Assembly (NCBI RefSeq): GCF_035946055.1
Contig: NZ_CP108364.1
Location: forward strand, 1,550,001 to 1,614,000
Length of the DNA: 64,000 bases
Source of the DNA: Streptomyces sp. NBC_01341
GTDB taxonomy: Bacteria; Actinomycetota; Actinomycetes; Streptomycetales; Streptomycetaceae
Direction of reading: 5' to 3'
The translations under genes and the position numbers were made by a program. The notes beneath the pieces are model-generated. The model worked only from the letters and a program-made list of their open reading frames with translations, was not told the DNA's origin and made no database searches. Below are positions 46,801 through 58,800 of this stretch, one piece after another (the stretch's first letter is position 1; each line of letters begins with the position of its first letter).

Positions 46801-49800
46801 GACTCCAGGAACGTCAGCTCGGGGGCGTTGTCACCGTTGCCGGGGGCGACTCTGTCGCCGTTCTCGTACGTGAACGTCTCGGGCCGGCTCATGCCCAGCA
46901 GGGCGGGGTTCTGCTCGGGGAGGTAGACGGGGGCGAGGGGCTCATCGCCTTGGCCGGTGCCGTTCCGCTTGCGCAGGGTGGTGCCGTCGTCCCAGCCGGC
47001 GAGGCGACGCGCCTCGGTGCGCGTCATCCGGTCCAGGCTCCAGGTGGTGAATTTCGTGGGCTCCTTGTCACCGGTCATGCGCACGTGGACCGTCTTCTGT
47101 ACCAGGTAGAGGTCCGTGGGAACCTTCTTGGACCTGCCGACGAGCTTCCGGCTTCCTGAGCCGCCGAAGACAAGACCGCTCGTCGTGTTCCGCGCGTAGC
47201 GCATGGCGGCGGCGATTCTGATCCGGACGGAGCCGAGGAGACCGCCACCGTCCGGGCTCACGTCGAAGCTCGCGCCCAGCGATGCGTTTACCTGCTGCCC
47301 TCTGGCCCTGGTCAGGGTTCGTTCGTTCTTGACGGTCTGCTGGACGGTGCTGCGCATCTCGCTGGCGCTGGTGCTGGTGAGCAGGTGTGCCTCGCCCGGC
47401 ACGACACGTTCGACGACGAAGGCGCCCTTCGCCTTGGCGGAGGTGCCCTCACCCAGCAGCGGGTTGCCCGTGACCGGCCCGCGCGCCAGTCGTTCCGCCT
47501 TGCGCGTGAAGCTGTCGGAGGTGAAGAACCCGGCGATCTCGTTGTGTGCCTGGGTGCCGGGCGCCGGGCGGCCGGCCCTTTCCAGGGCCCACTGGCGGAT
47601 CTCCTGGACCGGTCCGTACCCCTCGGTGTGCACCAGTCGGTAGTCACTCTGCGGGCCCAGTCGCATCTCGTCAGGCGTACGCGCGACCGCCGAGGGCAAG
47701 GTGTCGCTGTCCGCCAGCCGCAGGGCCAGCCCGTTGCGCACACCGAAGGTGGCGTGGTCGCGCAGGACCGCGCGCGGCAGGCCGGAGGAGCCATAGCCCG
47801 GCGCCTCGCCGCTCAGCCAGAACACGTATTGCACGTCGTCCACATGGACGTGGGAGTCGTCGAGCGCACGGGTCTCGACCTGACTGAGCGTCTGGTCCAG
47901 CATGCCGTAGTTGTACGACCGGGCGGAGCTCACCCCTCCGCCGACCGAGCCGAAGCCCACGACGCCGGCCGCTGGACCGATCTGGACGTTGGCACCGATC
48001 TGGAAGGTGCTGCTCACTGTCTTGGAGGCGCCGGTGGTGGACTGGCTGCGGTGGGCGACGTCCACCTTGACGGGCGTGCCGTGGGTGTCGGTGAACCGCT
48101 CCCAGCGGCCGTGGGGCACCGTTCTGACCCGCAACGTCACCGGACGGTGGCCGTCGAGGGTGAACGGCGGACTCTCGTACCCGTGGCCGTGGAAGAGCGA
48201 TGGAGTGTCGCGCAGCGCGCCCCTCAGATGCGCCAGCAGGTCGCCGGACTCCGTCTTGGCGGACCCTGCCAGGCCGAACGTCGCGTCGATCTCCGTCACG
48301 ACCTGGTCGATGCCACGCAGGGTGGCCGCGGCATGGCCGTAGGTGCGTCCGGGCGCGGTGCCGTCACCCGTCACGTACACGGGGAGCCGGCTGCCGTCGG
48401 CGAAGCTCACAGGTGTGCCGGAAGCGGGCGGCACGAGCATCGAGCGGTCGACGCGGGGTGGGCGGTGCAGCTTCAGCTGCGACTCGATCGAGGCGATGGC
48501 GGCGTTCGGCCCTGGGTAGACGACTTCCTCGCTGCCGGGGAGAAGGAAGCGGACTCTCCTCTCGGCGGGCGGGTCCTGCCCCTTCTGGGCCTCCGCGGGT
48601 GACTGGGCAGAGGAGGGCCCGGTATCGTTCGTTTGAACGTCAGATGAAGTGCTGGTAACGTCTGCGACGAAGTGGAAGCCGGGAATTCCGTTCTCCGGCT
48701 CTGCCGACTCCAGTCCGACGCTGAGGGCGACAGCTCTCATTCCGCGGTCGAAGAAGGGCGTCTCCGACAGGCGGATGTCATGGATCGACTGCTCGACCAG
48801 GCTCGCGGTCGTACTGCCGATGATCTCGGACAGGTCCGGCGCCGCTTCCGCCCACTGCGGGTATGCGCTCGCCAGGAGCCGTTGCCAGTGGTGTGCTGAC
48901 ACCTCGTCGTCACGGCGCAGCTCGGTGACGAGAAGTGCTTTCAGCGCGTCGCGGTGATGGGCGTCGGTCAGTCTGACTCGCTCCTCCTCCGGCGCCTCGG
49001 CGAGGTCAGGGGTGTAGTGCGGCAGCAGGTCCCGCACGGATTCGGCGGGCAACCCGGCTACGGTGACGCGCAGTTGCGGGTCGGTGATGTGGCGCTGGAG
49101 CTCCTCCCTGTACATGTGATCGGTCAGGGCTTCGTCGACTGCGGTCTGCTGGTGGGGCAGGAGGCCGGGCAGCGGCACCCCGTCAAGGGTGTGTCTGAGA
49201 GTCGTGGTGTCGAGGTCGCCCACGATGACGTCCAGCGGATCCACCCGCATGGAGTCGTCCGTCCGCAGATCGGATGCGGCGAACCAGGCGGTTGCGTGTG
49301 CTCGTAAGTCTCGGACGGTCATGTCGGCCGGTACGGACGGGAGTCGGTGTTCCACAGCGTGCGCCAGCACTGAGGTGAAGAAGGATTCGCCGACGCCCTT
49401 GGGGAGCACCTCGTCGACGCCCTCCGCCTGAACAGGTCTCCCTCCCCCGGTAACCGGAGGCACGTCGCCGAGCGAGTCGTCGACGGTGGTGGGTTCGCTG
49501 AGCGGCAACGCGGCGTTCGGCACGAGAGGTTGAGGGGAAGGCCCCTCGATGGTCGGTGTCTCGCCGGTCGGGGACGACGGCGGCACCGAGGAGTCAGGCC
49601 CGGTGAACTGAATCGGTGGTACGACGGGGACGTCGGTGCCGGTGGATTCGGCTGACAGCGCGGCGGCCGCCGACGAGTACGAGTGGCTCGGAAGCGCCCC
49701 CCGCGCGCGGACCAGCCGATCCTGGGCGTGCTTCACCCTGTCGCCCGCCTGCTTGGATTCCAGGGTGCGGCCGCGGCTGAGGAGCTCGGCACGGAACTCG

Positions 49801-52800
49801 AGCGCAGCAGTGAGTGCCCCCTGCGCCTCGCCGTACTCCTGCCGGACCAGAGCCTCGGGGCGCGCCTGCTCTCCCTCCGCCAGCTGACCGACAGTCGCCT
49901 GCTCGGCCTCGAGCAGCCGCTGTTCGGCCTCGGTCACCCGATGCAGACGGAGGGCGCGGATGCCGCTGGGTTCGCCAGGCGCGAAGTCGGCGAGGCCGCG
50001 GGCGGCGGAGAGTTCCGCCAGCGCCGCTCCGTAGTTCTCCCAGGCCCGCGCTTCCCCTTCGCTCAGCTCGCCCTGCGCCACGGGCGGTTGCTTCGATTCG
50101 GGTTCGGCGGACTTGCCCTCGCTCTGTGCTGTTGCGGACTCTTCGGCGACACCGGACTCGTCGACCGGCTCCTCATCGGGTACGGCCGCGCCCGGGCCGT
50201 CACCGGACAGCGAGTCGGCCACGCGCCCGTCGTCGGCGGGCTCGGTGTCCGGCGACTCGCCGGCGGCATCGGGGAGGGGCATCTTCTTGCGGTGGTGTCC
50301 GGTGAGAGCGGCGAAGGCCAGGTCCCCCGGTCCGGCGACCACTGCGTCCGCGTCCCCCGGGCCGATCAGGCTCGTGGGGGTATGCAGGGTGATCGTCGCA
50401 CGTCGGAGCAGCACGGACCGGTCCAGTCCGCTGGCCAGATCCGCATCCGGCAGATCCTCACCACGGGCGACCACGACCACGACCACGGCGTCCGGACTCA
50501 GTCCCGCCTCGCCGAGTTGACGTGTCAGGCCGACGCGCAGCACGTCCGCGACCTCTTGAGCACGTTTCTGATCGACGGCGACGCCATCGGCGTCCTCGAT
50601 CCCTCCCTCGGCGTAGCCGGTGACCGTGACCACCGGCCTCAGCTCCCGGTCGGCTCCGGCCCGCCGTGCGTCCTGGACGGCCCGGCCGGCCACGGTGTCG
50701 ACCGTGCCCAGCTGATCGGACGGTACGTCCGTACTGCCCTGGCCGAACCACACGCCGGGCGCCAGACCCGCCGCCGCCTCCTGTTCCCTCACCCAGTCCG
50801 GCGACGGGGGCGGCGTCGGAGCGTTGGCCTCGGGATTCTCCGCCGGGTGCGGAGGTCGGTAGAGGTCGTCCAGTGCGGCGCCGTCGACTGCTTCCGCGGC
50901 GGGGGCGGTGTCTTCAACGGTAGGACCGGTGGTGGCGGACACGTCCGCGGACGGGACCGAATCGGGGGTGGATGTCTCCCCACTGCCTGTGGTCAGGGCG
51001 CGGAAGCCCTGCCAGAGGTTGTCCTCGGCTGTTACGGCCGCTCGCGGGTTGTAACGGCCGGTCTGCTCCGGATCGGCCCCGTAGACCCGTGCCAGCAGCG
51101 GCCACAGGTCCGGCTCGTTCTCCCGCACCCACACCGCGCCGTTGTTCCGTGGCCGACCGGTCAGTGGATCGTTGCCGTGGTTGGCGCCGAGCAGTGCGGT
51201 CGTGGTCTGCGCGAAGTACTCCTCGGCGTCCTGTGACGCGTAGTTCCCCGTCTCCCGGCCTTCCGCGTCCGTCACAGGCCCGTCGGCCCATGCGGCGTCC
51301 GGCCCGAGCCCCGTCTTCCGGCCGAACGATGTGCGCACCGTCGCCCGGTCCTCCGGGGTGAGGCCGAAGTGGAAGACGAGGTGGGCCAGTTCGTGGACCG
51401 CCGACGAATAGCCGTCCGCCTGGACGGGCTGCCGCGATTCCACCGCAGCCGACTCCCCCAGCAGATTCTCCTCGGCGACCAGGACGAGCTTCTCGGTGGG
51501 AAGGGTCAGCCCGCGTGCGTCATGGACCGGACGGCCGGCGACCGCTCGGGACAGCTCGCCCCCATCGCGTCCCGCCGCTTCCGCGAGCGGTACGTCCTGA
51601 GGAACGACACGCACCCGTACGCCACTGCCGGCGACCCTTGCGCGGACACCGTCGTCCACCAGCATGCGCCGCAGCAGATCGGTCAGCTGCAACCGTGCAG
51701 CCACCGGGCGCGTCACGCCCGCCGGGACCTCGATGACGGAATCGGCGACCCGCACCGGCTCCGTGTCCGGCAGCGCGGTGTACCAGTCCACCCCGAGGGC
51801 GACCCCGTCCAGATCCAGCTCCCCTGCCCGCGGCCCCGGAGCCGGCGCCGGAAGGGCCGGACTCTCCTCGACGTCCTCGATCGTGCCGCGTTCGATGGCG
51901 TCGACAATCCGCAGAGCGTCACGGACCGCACGACGGGCGCCCTCGTATTGGTCGTGCTGTTGGCCCGGCAAGCCGACCGTGGGCCCGCCGAGCGCTGAAC
52001 CGAGCTGCTCCAGATGGCCGCGGAGCGAAGGATCCAGTTCGCCGGTGCTGAAATATTTCACCGCCTCGTCGGCGATCAGTTGTCTGTACTGAAGTGGCAG
52101 AGCGTGCCATTGGTGGTCCCGATCCTTCTGAATCGGTGCGAGGTCCTGCACGGTCTCGAAGACCCGCGTCAGGGTTTTGACGAGGCGGCCGTCAAGCAAC
52201 TCGCGGTAGCCGGGAAGCAACTGTGCGGTCGATTCCCCGTTAAGGTGCGTCGCCCAGTCGTAGGAGCCCCGAACCGTATCGGCGATCTCCTCGAATCCCG
52301 AGTCGATCTCGTCGGCGGACTTCATGGCCAAGCTGCCCACATCGCCGAAGTACCTCATCTCCAGGAGGATCAGGGGAAGGTCGAGTTGCCCTTCGTTCGT
52401 GTCAAGTTGTTGATATAGCTCGTCATTCATTCCGACAGCGACTTCTTGGCTGACTTGCGTCCTAATCTTCTTCCCCAACAGCCCGGTGATCAAGTACTCC
52501 CTGACTGTGAAGCCGTCGAAAAGTTTCGTAGCAAGGACGTTCTGCCCATCGGCGGGTGTCCCGGGAGTATAATTTTTGCGATAAACTTCGACGAGGTATT
52601 CCATGCGCTCGGCGAAAAGAATGCTGATCCATCGCGCACGCGTCTCGAGGAATTCTTTCGTGTCGCCGGAAAGTGCCTCATGTACTTCAGCGAACGGATT
52701 GCGCAATGCGACGGGAAGCATGTTTTTTGTCAGGGTTCCCTTAAAGAAACGACTTTGCACCGGCCGTGCGGCCACGTGGTTGAACAGCAGCCACGTGTAG

Positions 52801-55800
52801 CCACGAATTTCCTCCACGCCCGGCAGTCCGGCGAGGAACGGCAATTGGTGCTGCGATGCATCGATCCCCAGCACCTCACGCACGTATGTGAGAGCGACGA
52901 CATCCCCGACGAGTCGACCCGTGCTCACCAGGTCCCGCAGCCACGGTAGGGCCAGACGCTCCTCACCCAGTGCGAGGGTGTCCGTCAGTACGGTCAGCGG
53001 AGCGCCGAATGTGTACTGCGTATAGGCCCGGTGTCCCAGACCGTGTGGAGACGGTTGTATCTGGCTCTGACGTCCGTCGGGCGTGAGGGTCCAGCCGTCC
53101 GCCGGTGTCAGGATCTGCCCGAGGGGCAACGACTCGGCTTGGCGGGTGGTGGCGTCCAGTGCGTGCTGCGTCTTCCGCAGCAGTGCCATCCCCTCGCTTG
53201 CCGTCAGCGTCCTGCCGTCTCCACGCGGAAGGACGGTCAGCGGGGGAAGGACGATTTCGGTGATCGCGTGCAGTTCGCGCTTGGACCCGGGAGGCAGCGA
53301 CTGGCCCTGGCGAGGTTTTTCGTACGGATGCAGCGTGCCATCGGCGGTACGAAGGAAATAGGACTTGTCGGCCACGATCTTGGCGCGCCGGTCACCGTCG
53401 CCCCATTTGTGTTCGGCGAGGATTCTGCCCGACGGGAGTTTCACCCCCGGCGGCATCTGGATCGGATGCAGACTCTCCTTCTCGACCGACCCGGCGCCGT
53501 ACTGATGGTTGATCGCGGGAAGCACCAAGGCGTGCTGTCCCGAGGTCGATTCCTGGAAGCGCGGCAGTGTGTCGGTGGCGACGCGGCCGGTCTTGTCGAT
53601 GATCACGGCGCGCGCTTCGATCGGTGCGATGTCGACGGGCGCGGTGGTGACACTGTCGGGCCGAGTGAGGTCGATCGTGACAATCCGGCCGGGGCCGGCG
53701 TCGCCGCTGTCGGAGGGCAGATGGTGCAGGGCCCACGCATGGCCCATGCCCGAGAGGCGCCGGGCCACGATCAACGCCGTACTGCCGACGCCGGTGTCCC
53801 TCAGCGCGTCCTGAACCGTCTGCCACGCGCCGACCGGAGTCCAGTCCCGGCCCGGTACGGACCCGTCAAGCGCGCTGTCGTCCCGGGAGCCGAATGTGAT
53901 GCCATCGGGGAACAGGGTGTCGCGCAGGGAGTACACCAAGGTCAGGCACTTCTGTACTGACATCTCGTGCGGGGATTCCGACACCGGTCCTGAAGCGTCG
54001 TCGTCCGCGGTGACGTCGATCTCCTGCAGGCGGTGCGCCTCCACGGCATCCGCGACGATCTCTCGCAGGGCGCTCTCGTCACGCGGCAAGCGCACACCGC
54101 GGTCCCCCCAGGCCCGTGTCTTCGCCGCCGCGAGACCTGGCGTGTCGCGATGCAGGCGCGACGTCTCCTCGACGCGCGGGTGCGCGTCAGGATCTGCGCT
54201 TCCCGTGTCCTGCCTGGCCCTTGCTGTCGCGTCGCCCATCGCGCCCTGTTCCGCGGGCGGTTGCTGTGATTCGGAGTCCCGTGAAGGGACCGACGGCTCA
54301 CTCTCAAGACCGACTGCCCGGCCCTTGTCCTTGTCCGGTCCGGTGGCGCCTGCGTCTACGGTGTCCGGCTTCGCCTTGACCGTCGCCGCCGACTTGACCT
54401 GCACGGGTCGGACTTCGGCACCGCCGAGGTGGTCACTCAACCGGCTTGCGACATTGTGCAGCCATTCGGCCGACTGTGCCGGGTCGAGTCCGGGACGTAC
54501 CTTGGCGCTCATGTAGCGGCCCGACTTGTCGTTGACGATCCAGAAGTCGCCATCGGGGCTCTTACGGAACTCACCGGAGATCCGGGCTCCTCCGGCGAGG
54601 GTGTCTCCGTGCTCGTCGTCGAACCGCACCGCGATACCGACGTGCCCCTGGCCGTCGAGAATGGACTTCAGTTTCTGCTCGGGAGTCACTGCGGGGTCCG
54701 CGTCGTGAAGGGATTCCGGGTCACGCAGGAGGATGCCGGCGAGTAGAGACTCGAACTCGTCAGGCCGCATGGTGCTTGTGACGGTCTCGCTGCCCAGGGT
54801 GATCTCGCCGTCTTCTCCCACCGCGTACAGCCATACGGCGTCTGGGTTCGCGGACAGCAGTGACGGCGGCATGTCGTCCAACGCGAATCGCAGCGGGTTG
54901 GGCCGTACCGCGGTGGCGCTCCCCGGGTAGCGCTCCTCGTCCTTGACCCGCTTCGGCGTCACCACGGGACCGTAGAGGGCGTCCAGTGCGGCGCCGTCGA
55001 CTCCTTCCGCGGCGGGGGCGGGGGTGGATGTCTCCCCACTCCCTGTGGTCAGGGCGCGGAAGCCCTGCCAGAGGTTGTCCTCGGCTGTCACGGCCGCTCG
55101 CGGGTTGTAACGGCCGGTCTGCTCCGGATCGGCCCCGTAGACCCGTGCCAGCAGCGGCCACAGGTCCGGCTCGTTCTCCCGCACCCACACCGCGCCGTTG
55201 TTCCGTGCCTGACCGGTCAGTGGATCGTTGCCGTGGTTGGCGCCGAGCAGTGCGGTCGTGGTCTGCGCGAAGTACTCCTCGGCGTCCTGTGACGCGTAGT
55301 TCCCCGTCTCCCGGCCGACCGCGTCCGTCACAGGCCCGTCGGCCCATGCGGCGTCCGGCCCGAGCTCCGTCTTCCGGCCGAACGATGTGCGCACCGTCGC
55401 CCGGTCCTCCGGGGTGAGACCGAAGTGGAAGACGAGGTGGGCCAGTTCGTGGACCGCCGACGAATAGCCGTCCGCCTGGACGGGCTGCCCCGGTTCCACC
55501 GCAGCCGACTCCCCCAGCAGATTCTCCTCGGCGACCAGGACGAGCTTCTCGGTGGGAAGGGTCAGCCCGCGTGCGTCATGGACCGGACGGCCGGCGACCG
55601 CTCGGGACAGCGTGTTGTCCGCGTGTCCCGCCGCTTCCGAAAGCGGTACGTCCTGAGGAACGACACGCACCCGTACGCCACTGCCGGCGACCCTTGCGCG
55701 GACACCGTCGTCCACCAGCATGCGCCGCAGCAGATCGGTCAGCTGCAACCGTGCAGCCACCGGGCGCGTCACGCCCGCCGGGACCTCGATGACGGAATCG

Positions 55801-58800
55801 GCGACCCGCACCGGCTCCGTGTCCGGCAGCGCGGTGTACCAGTCCACCCCGAGGGCGACCCCGTCCAGATCCAGCTCCCCTGCCCGCGGCCCCGGAGCCG
55901 GCGCCGGAAGGGCCGGCACCCTCGGGGGCCGACTCGACGCGGGGCCGGGCGCCGTGCGGGAGTATACGACCTGTTCATCTTCGTCCACCGGGCCGCGCTC
56001 GATGACGTCAACCATGCGCAAGGCGTCGCGGACCGCGCGACGGGCGCCCTCGTATTGGTCGTGCTGTTGGCCCGGCAAGCCGACCGTGGGCCCACCGAGC
56101 GCTGAACCGAGCTGCTCCAGCCGGCTGCGGAACGAAGGACGCAGTCTGCCCGTGCCGAGATATTCCACCGCATCGTAGGCGAGCCGCTGTTTGACCAGAA
56201 GTGGCAGCGCGCGCCCCTGGCGGTACCGATCCGTCGGGACCGGCGCGAGGTCCCTCACGGTCTCGAAGACCCGCGTCAGGGCTTTGACGAGTGGCATGTC
56301 AAGCAACCTGCCGTACCCGGCGAGCAGTTGGGTGGCCGATTTCCGGTGAAGGCGCGTCGCCCGACCGTAAGAATCCCGCACCGTGTCGGCGATCTCCTGG
56401 AATCCCGACTCGATCTCGTCGTCGGTCTTCAGGGCAAGGCTGCCCGAATCGCCGAAGTACCTCATCTCCAGGAGGAGCAGGGGCAGGTCGAGTTGCCCTT
56501 CGTTCGTGTCCAGTTGCCCAAAGTCGTCCATGCCGGCAGCGGAAGTCTGGCTTACTTGTTTCCCATATTTTTTCCCCAGAAGGCCGGTGAGCAAGTGGTC
56601 CTTGACCGTGAATCGAGTATCAGGCAACGCAGCATCAAGAACGTCCTGCATATCATCAGGAATTCCCGGGGTAAGTTTTTTGCGATAAACGGCAGCGACG
56701 TATTTAATGTTATTGGCGAAAAGAAGACCGATCCATCGCGCCTGCTTCTCGAGGAATTCCTTAGCGTCGCTGGAAAGCGCCTCATGCGCCACAGCGAACG
56801 AATGGCGCAATGCCACAGGAAGCATGTTTTTTGCCAGGGATTCCTTAAAGAAGCGCGTTCGCAGCGGCCATGCGGCCACGTGGTTGAACAGTAGCCACGT
56901 GTAGCCACGGATTTCCTCCACGCCCGGCAGTCCGGCGAGGAACGGCAATTGGTGCTGCGATGCATCGATCCCCAGCACCTCGCGCACGTATTGAACGGTG
57001 ACGGCATTCCCGACCAGTCGACCGGTGCTTACCAGGGCCCGCAGATGCCCTAGAGCCAGACGCTCCTCACTCAATCCGAGGGTCTCCGTCAGCAGAGTCA
57101 GAGGAACGCCGAACGTGTACTGCGTATATGCCCGGTGTCCTACACCGTGCGGAGACGGGTACACCCGGCTCCCGTGTCCGCGGGACGTGACTTTCCACCC
57201 CTCCTCCGGTGTCAGGATCTTCTCGAGAGGAAACGACCTGCCTGTGAGGGTGGTGGTATCCAGTGCGTGCTGCGTCTTTCGCAGCAGTGCCAATCCCTCG
57301 CTTGCCGTCAGCTTCCTGTCGTCTCCATGCGGGAGGACCATCAGCGGGGGTAGAACGATTTCAGTAATCGGGAGAACTTCTAGCTCGAACCCGTTAGGCA
57401 GCAATCCCTGATCGAATGGGTCGTAAGGGTGCACTGTGTTATCGGGGGCGCGGAGGAAAATCATCTTGTCGACATCGATCTTGGCGCCAGATGTGTGTAC
57501 AGCGAGCATCCTCACCCCCGGGGGCGCTGCCAACGGATGCAGGCTCTCCTTCTCGACCGACCCGGCGCCGTACTGATGGTTCACGGCGGGAAGCACCAAG
57601 GCGTGCTGTCCCGAGGTCGATTCCTGGAAGCGCGGCAGTGTGTCGGTGGCGACGCGGCCGGTCTTGTCGATGATCACGGCGCGCGCTTCGATCGGTGCGA
57701 TGTCGACGGGCGCGGTGGTGACACTGTCGGGCCGAGTGAGGTCGATCGTGACAATCCGGCCGGGGCCGGCGTCGCCGCTGTCGGAGGGCAGATGGTGCAG
57801 GGCCCACGCATGGCCCATGCCCGAGAGGCGCCGGGCCACGATCAACGCCGTACTGCCGACGCCGGTGTCCCTCAGCGCGTCCTGAACCGTCTGCCACGCG
57901 CCGACCGGAGTCCAGTCCCGGCTCGGTGCGGGCCCGTCAAGCGCGCTGTCGTCCCGGGAGCCGAATGTGATGCCATCGGGGAACAGGGTGTCGCGCAGGG
58001 AGTACACCAAGGTCAGGCACTTCTGTACTGACATCTCGTGCGGGGATTCCGACACCGGTCCTGAAGCGTCGTCGTCCGCGGTGACGTCGATCTCCTGCAG
58101 GCGGTGCGCCTCCAGGGCATCCGCGACGATCTCTCGCAGGGCGCTCTCGTCACGCGGCAAGCGCACACCGCGGTCCCCCCAGGCCCGTGTCTTCGCTGCC
58201 GCGAGACCTGGCGTGTCGGGATGCAGGCGCGACGTCTCCTCGACGCGCGGGTGCGCGTCAGGATCTGCGCTTCCCGTGTCCTGGCGCGACGCTTCGGCGT
58301 GCTCATCGGCCGGGACATCAGCCCTCGCCTCCGGGTCGCCGGAAGGAGCCACGTCGTCCGTAGCGTCATCCGGCCAGTCCCCCTCCGTGTCGGTGAACGC
58401 GGAATCCGGCGCGTCGAACAGGATCATGGGCGCGTAGTCGGCGGGCCAGTCGTCGCTGACGTCCAGGAACGCGGATTCGGGCGCGTCGAAGAGGACCGTC
58501 GACTCGGCGAGGTCCGCGTCTGTGAAGTCTCCAAGGTCAGTGAAGTCGGCGCGGTTCGCGTCCTCATCCCCGGTCGTGTTCTCGGTGAGGTCTGTGATCT
58601 CCGGGAGATCGAGTATTCCGTCGAAGGTCTGCGGGGACCGCTGAGTCTGTGCGGTGTCCGTTGTGGGTACCGGCGTGCGGAGCGTGCCGTACGTGGTGCC
58701 GAGCCGCAGGGACAGAGCACGTGCGGCGTCCTCACCGCGGGCGTGCCGCTCGGCTCCGATCAGCGTGGCGAGATCGCCCAGGAAGTCGAACTGATCGGCC

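Noticed and set aside
50859..58283. Mobile element or transposase explaining the 3.3-kb repeat
   Set aside because: No terminal inverted repeats, transposase frame or target duplication is visible; the repeat is in frame within one coding sequence.
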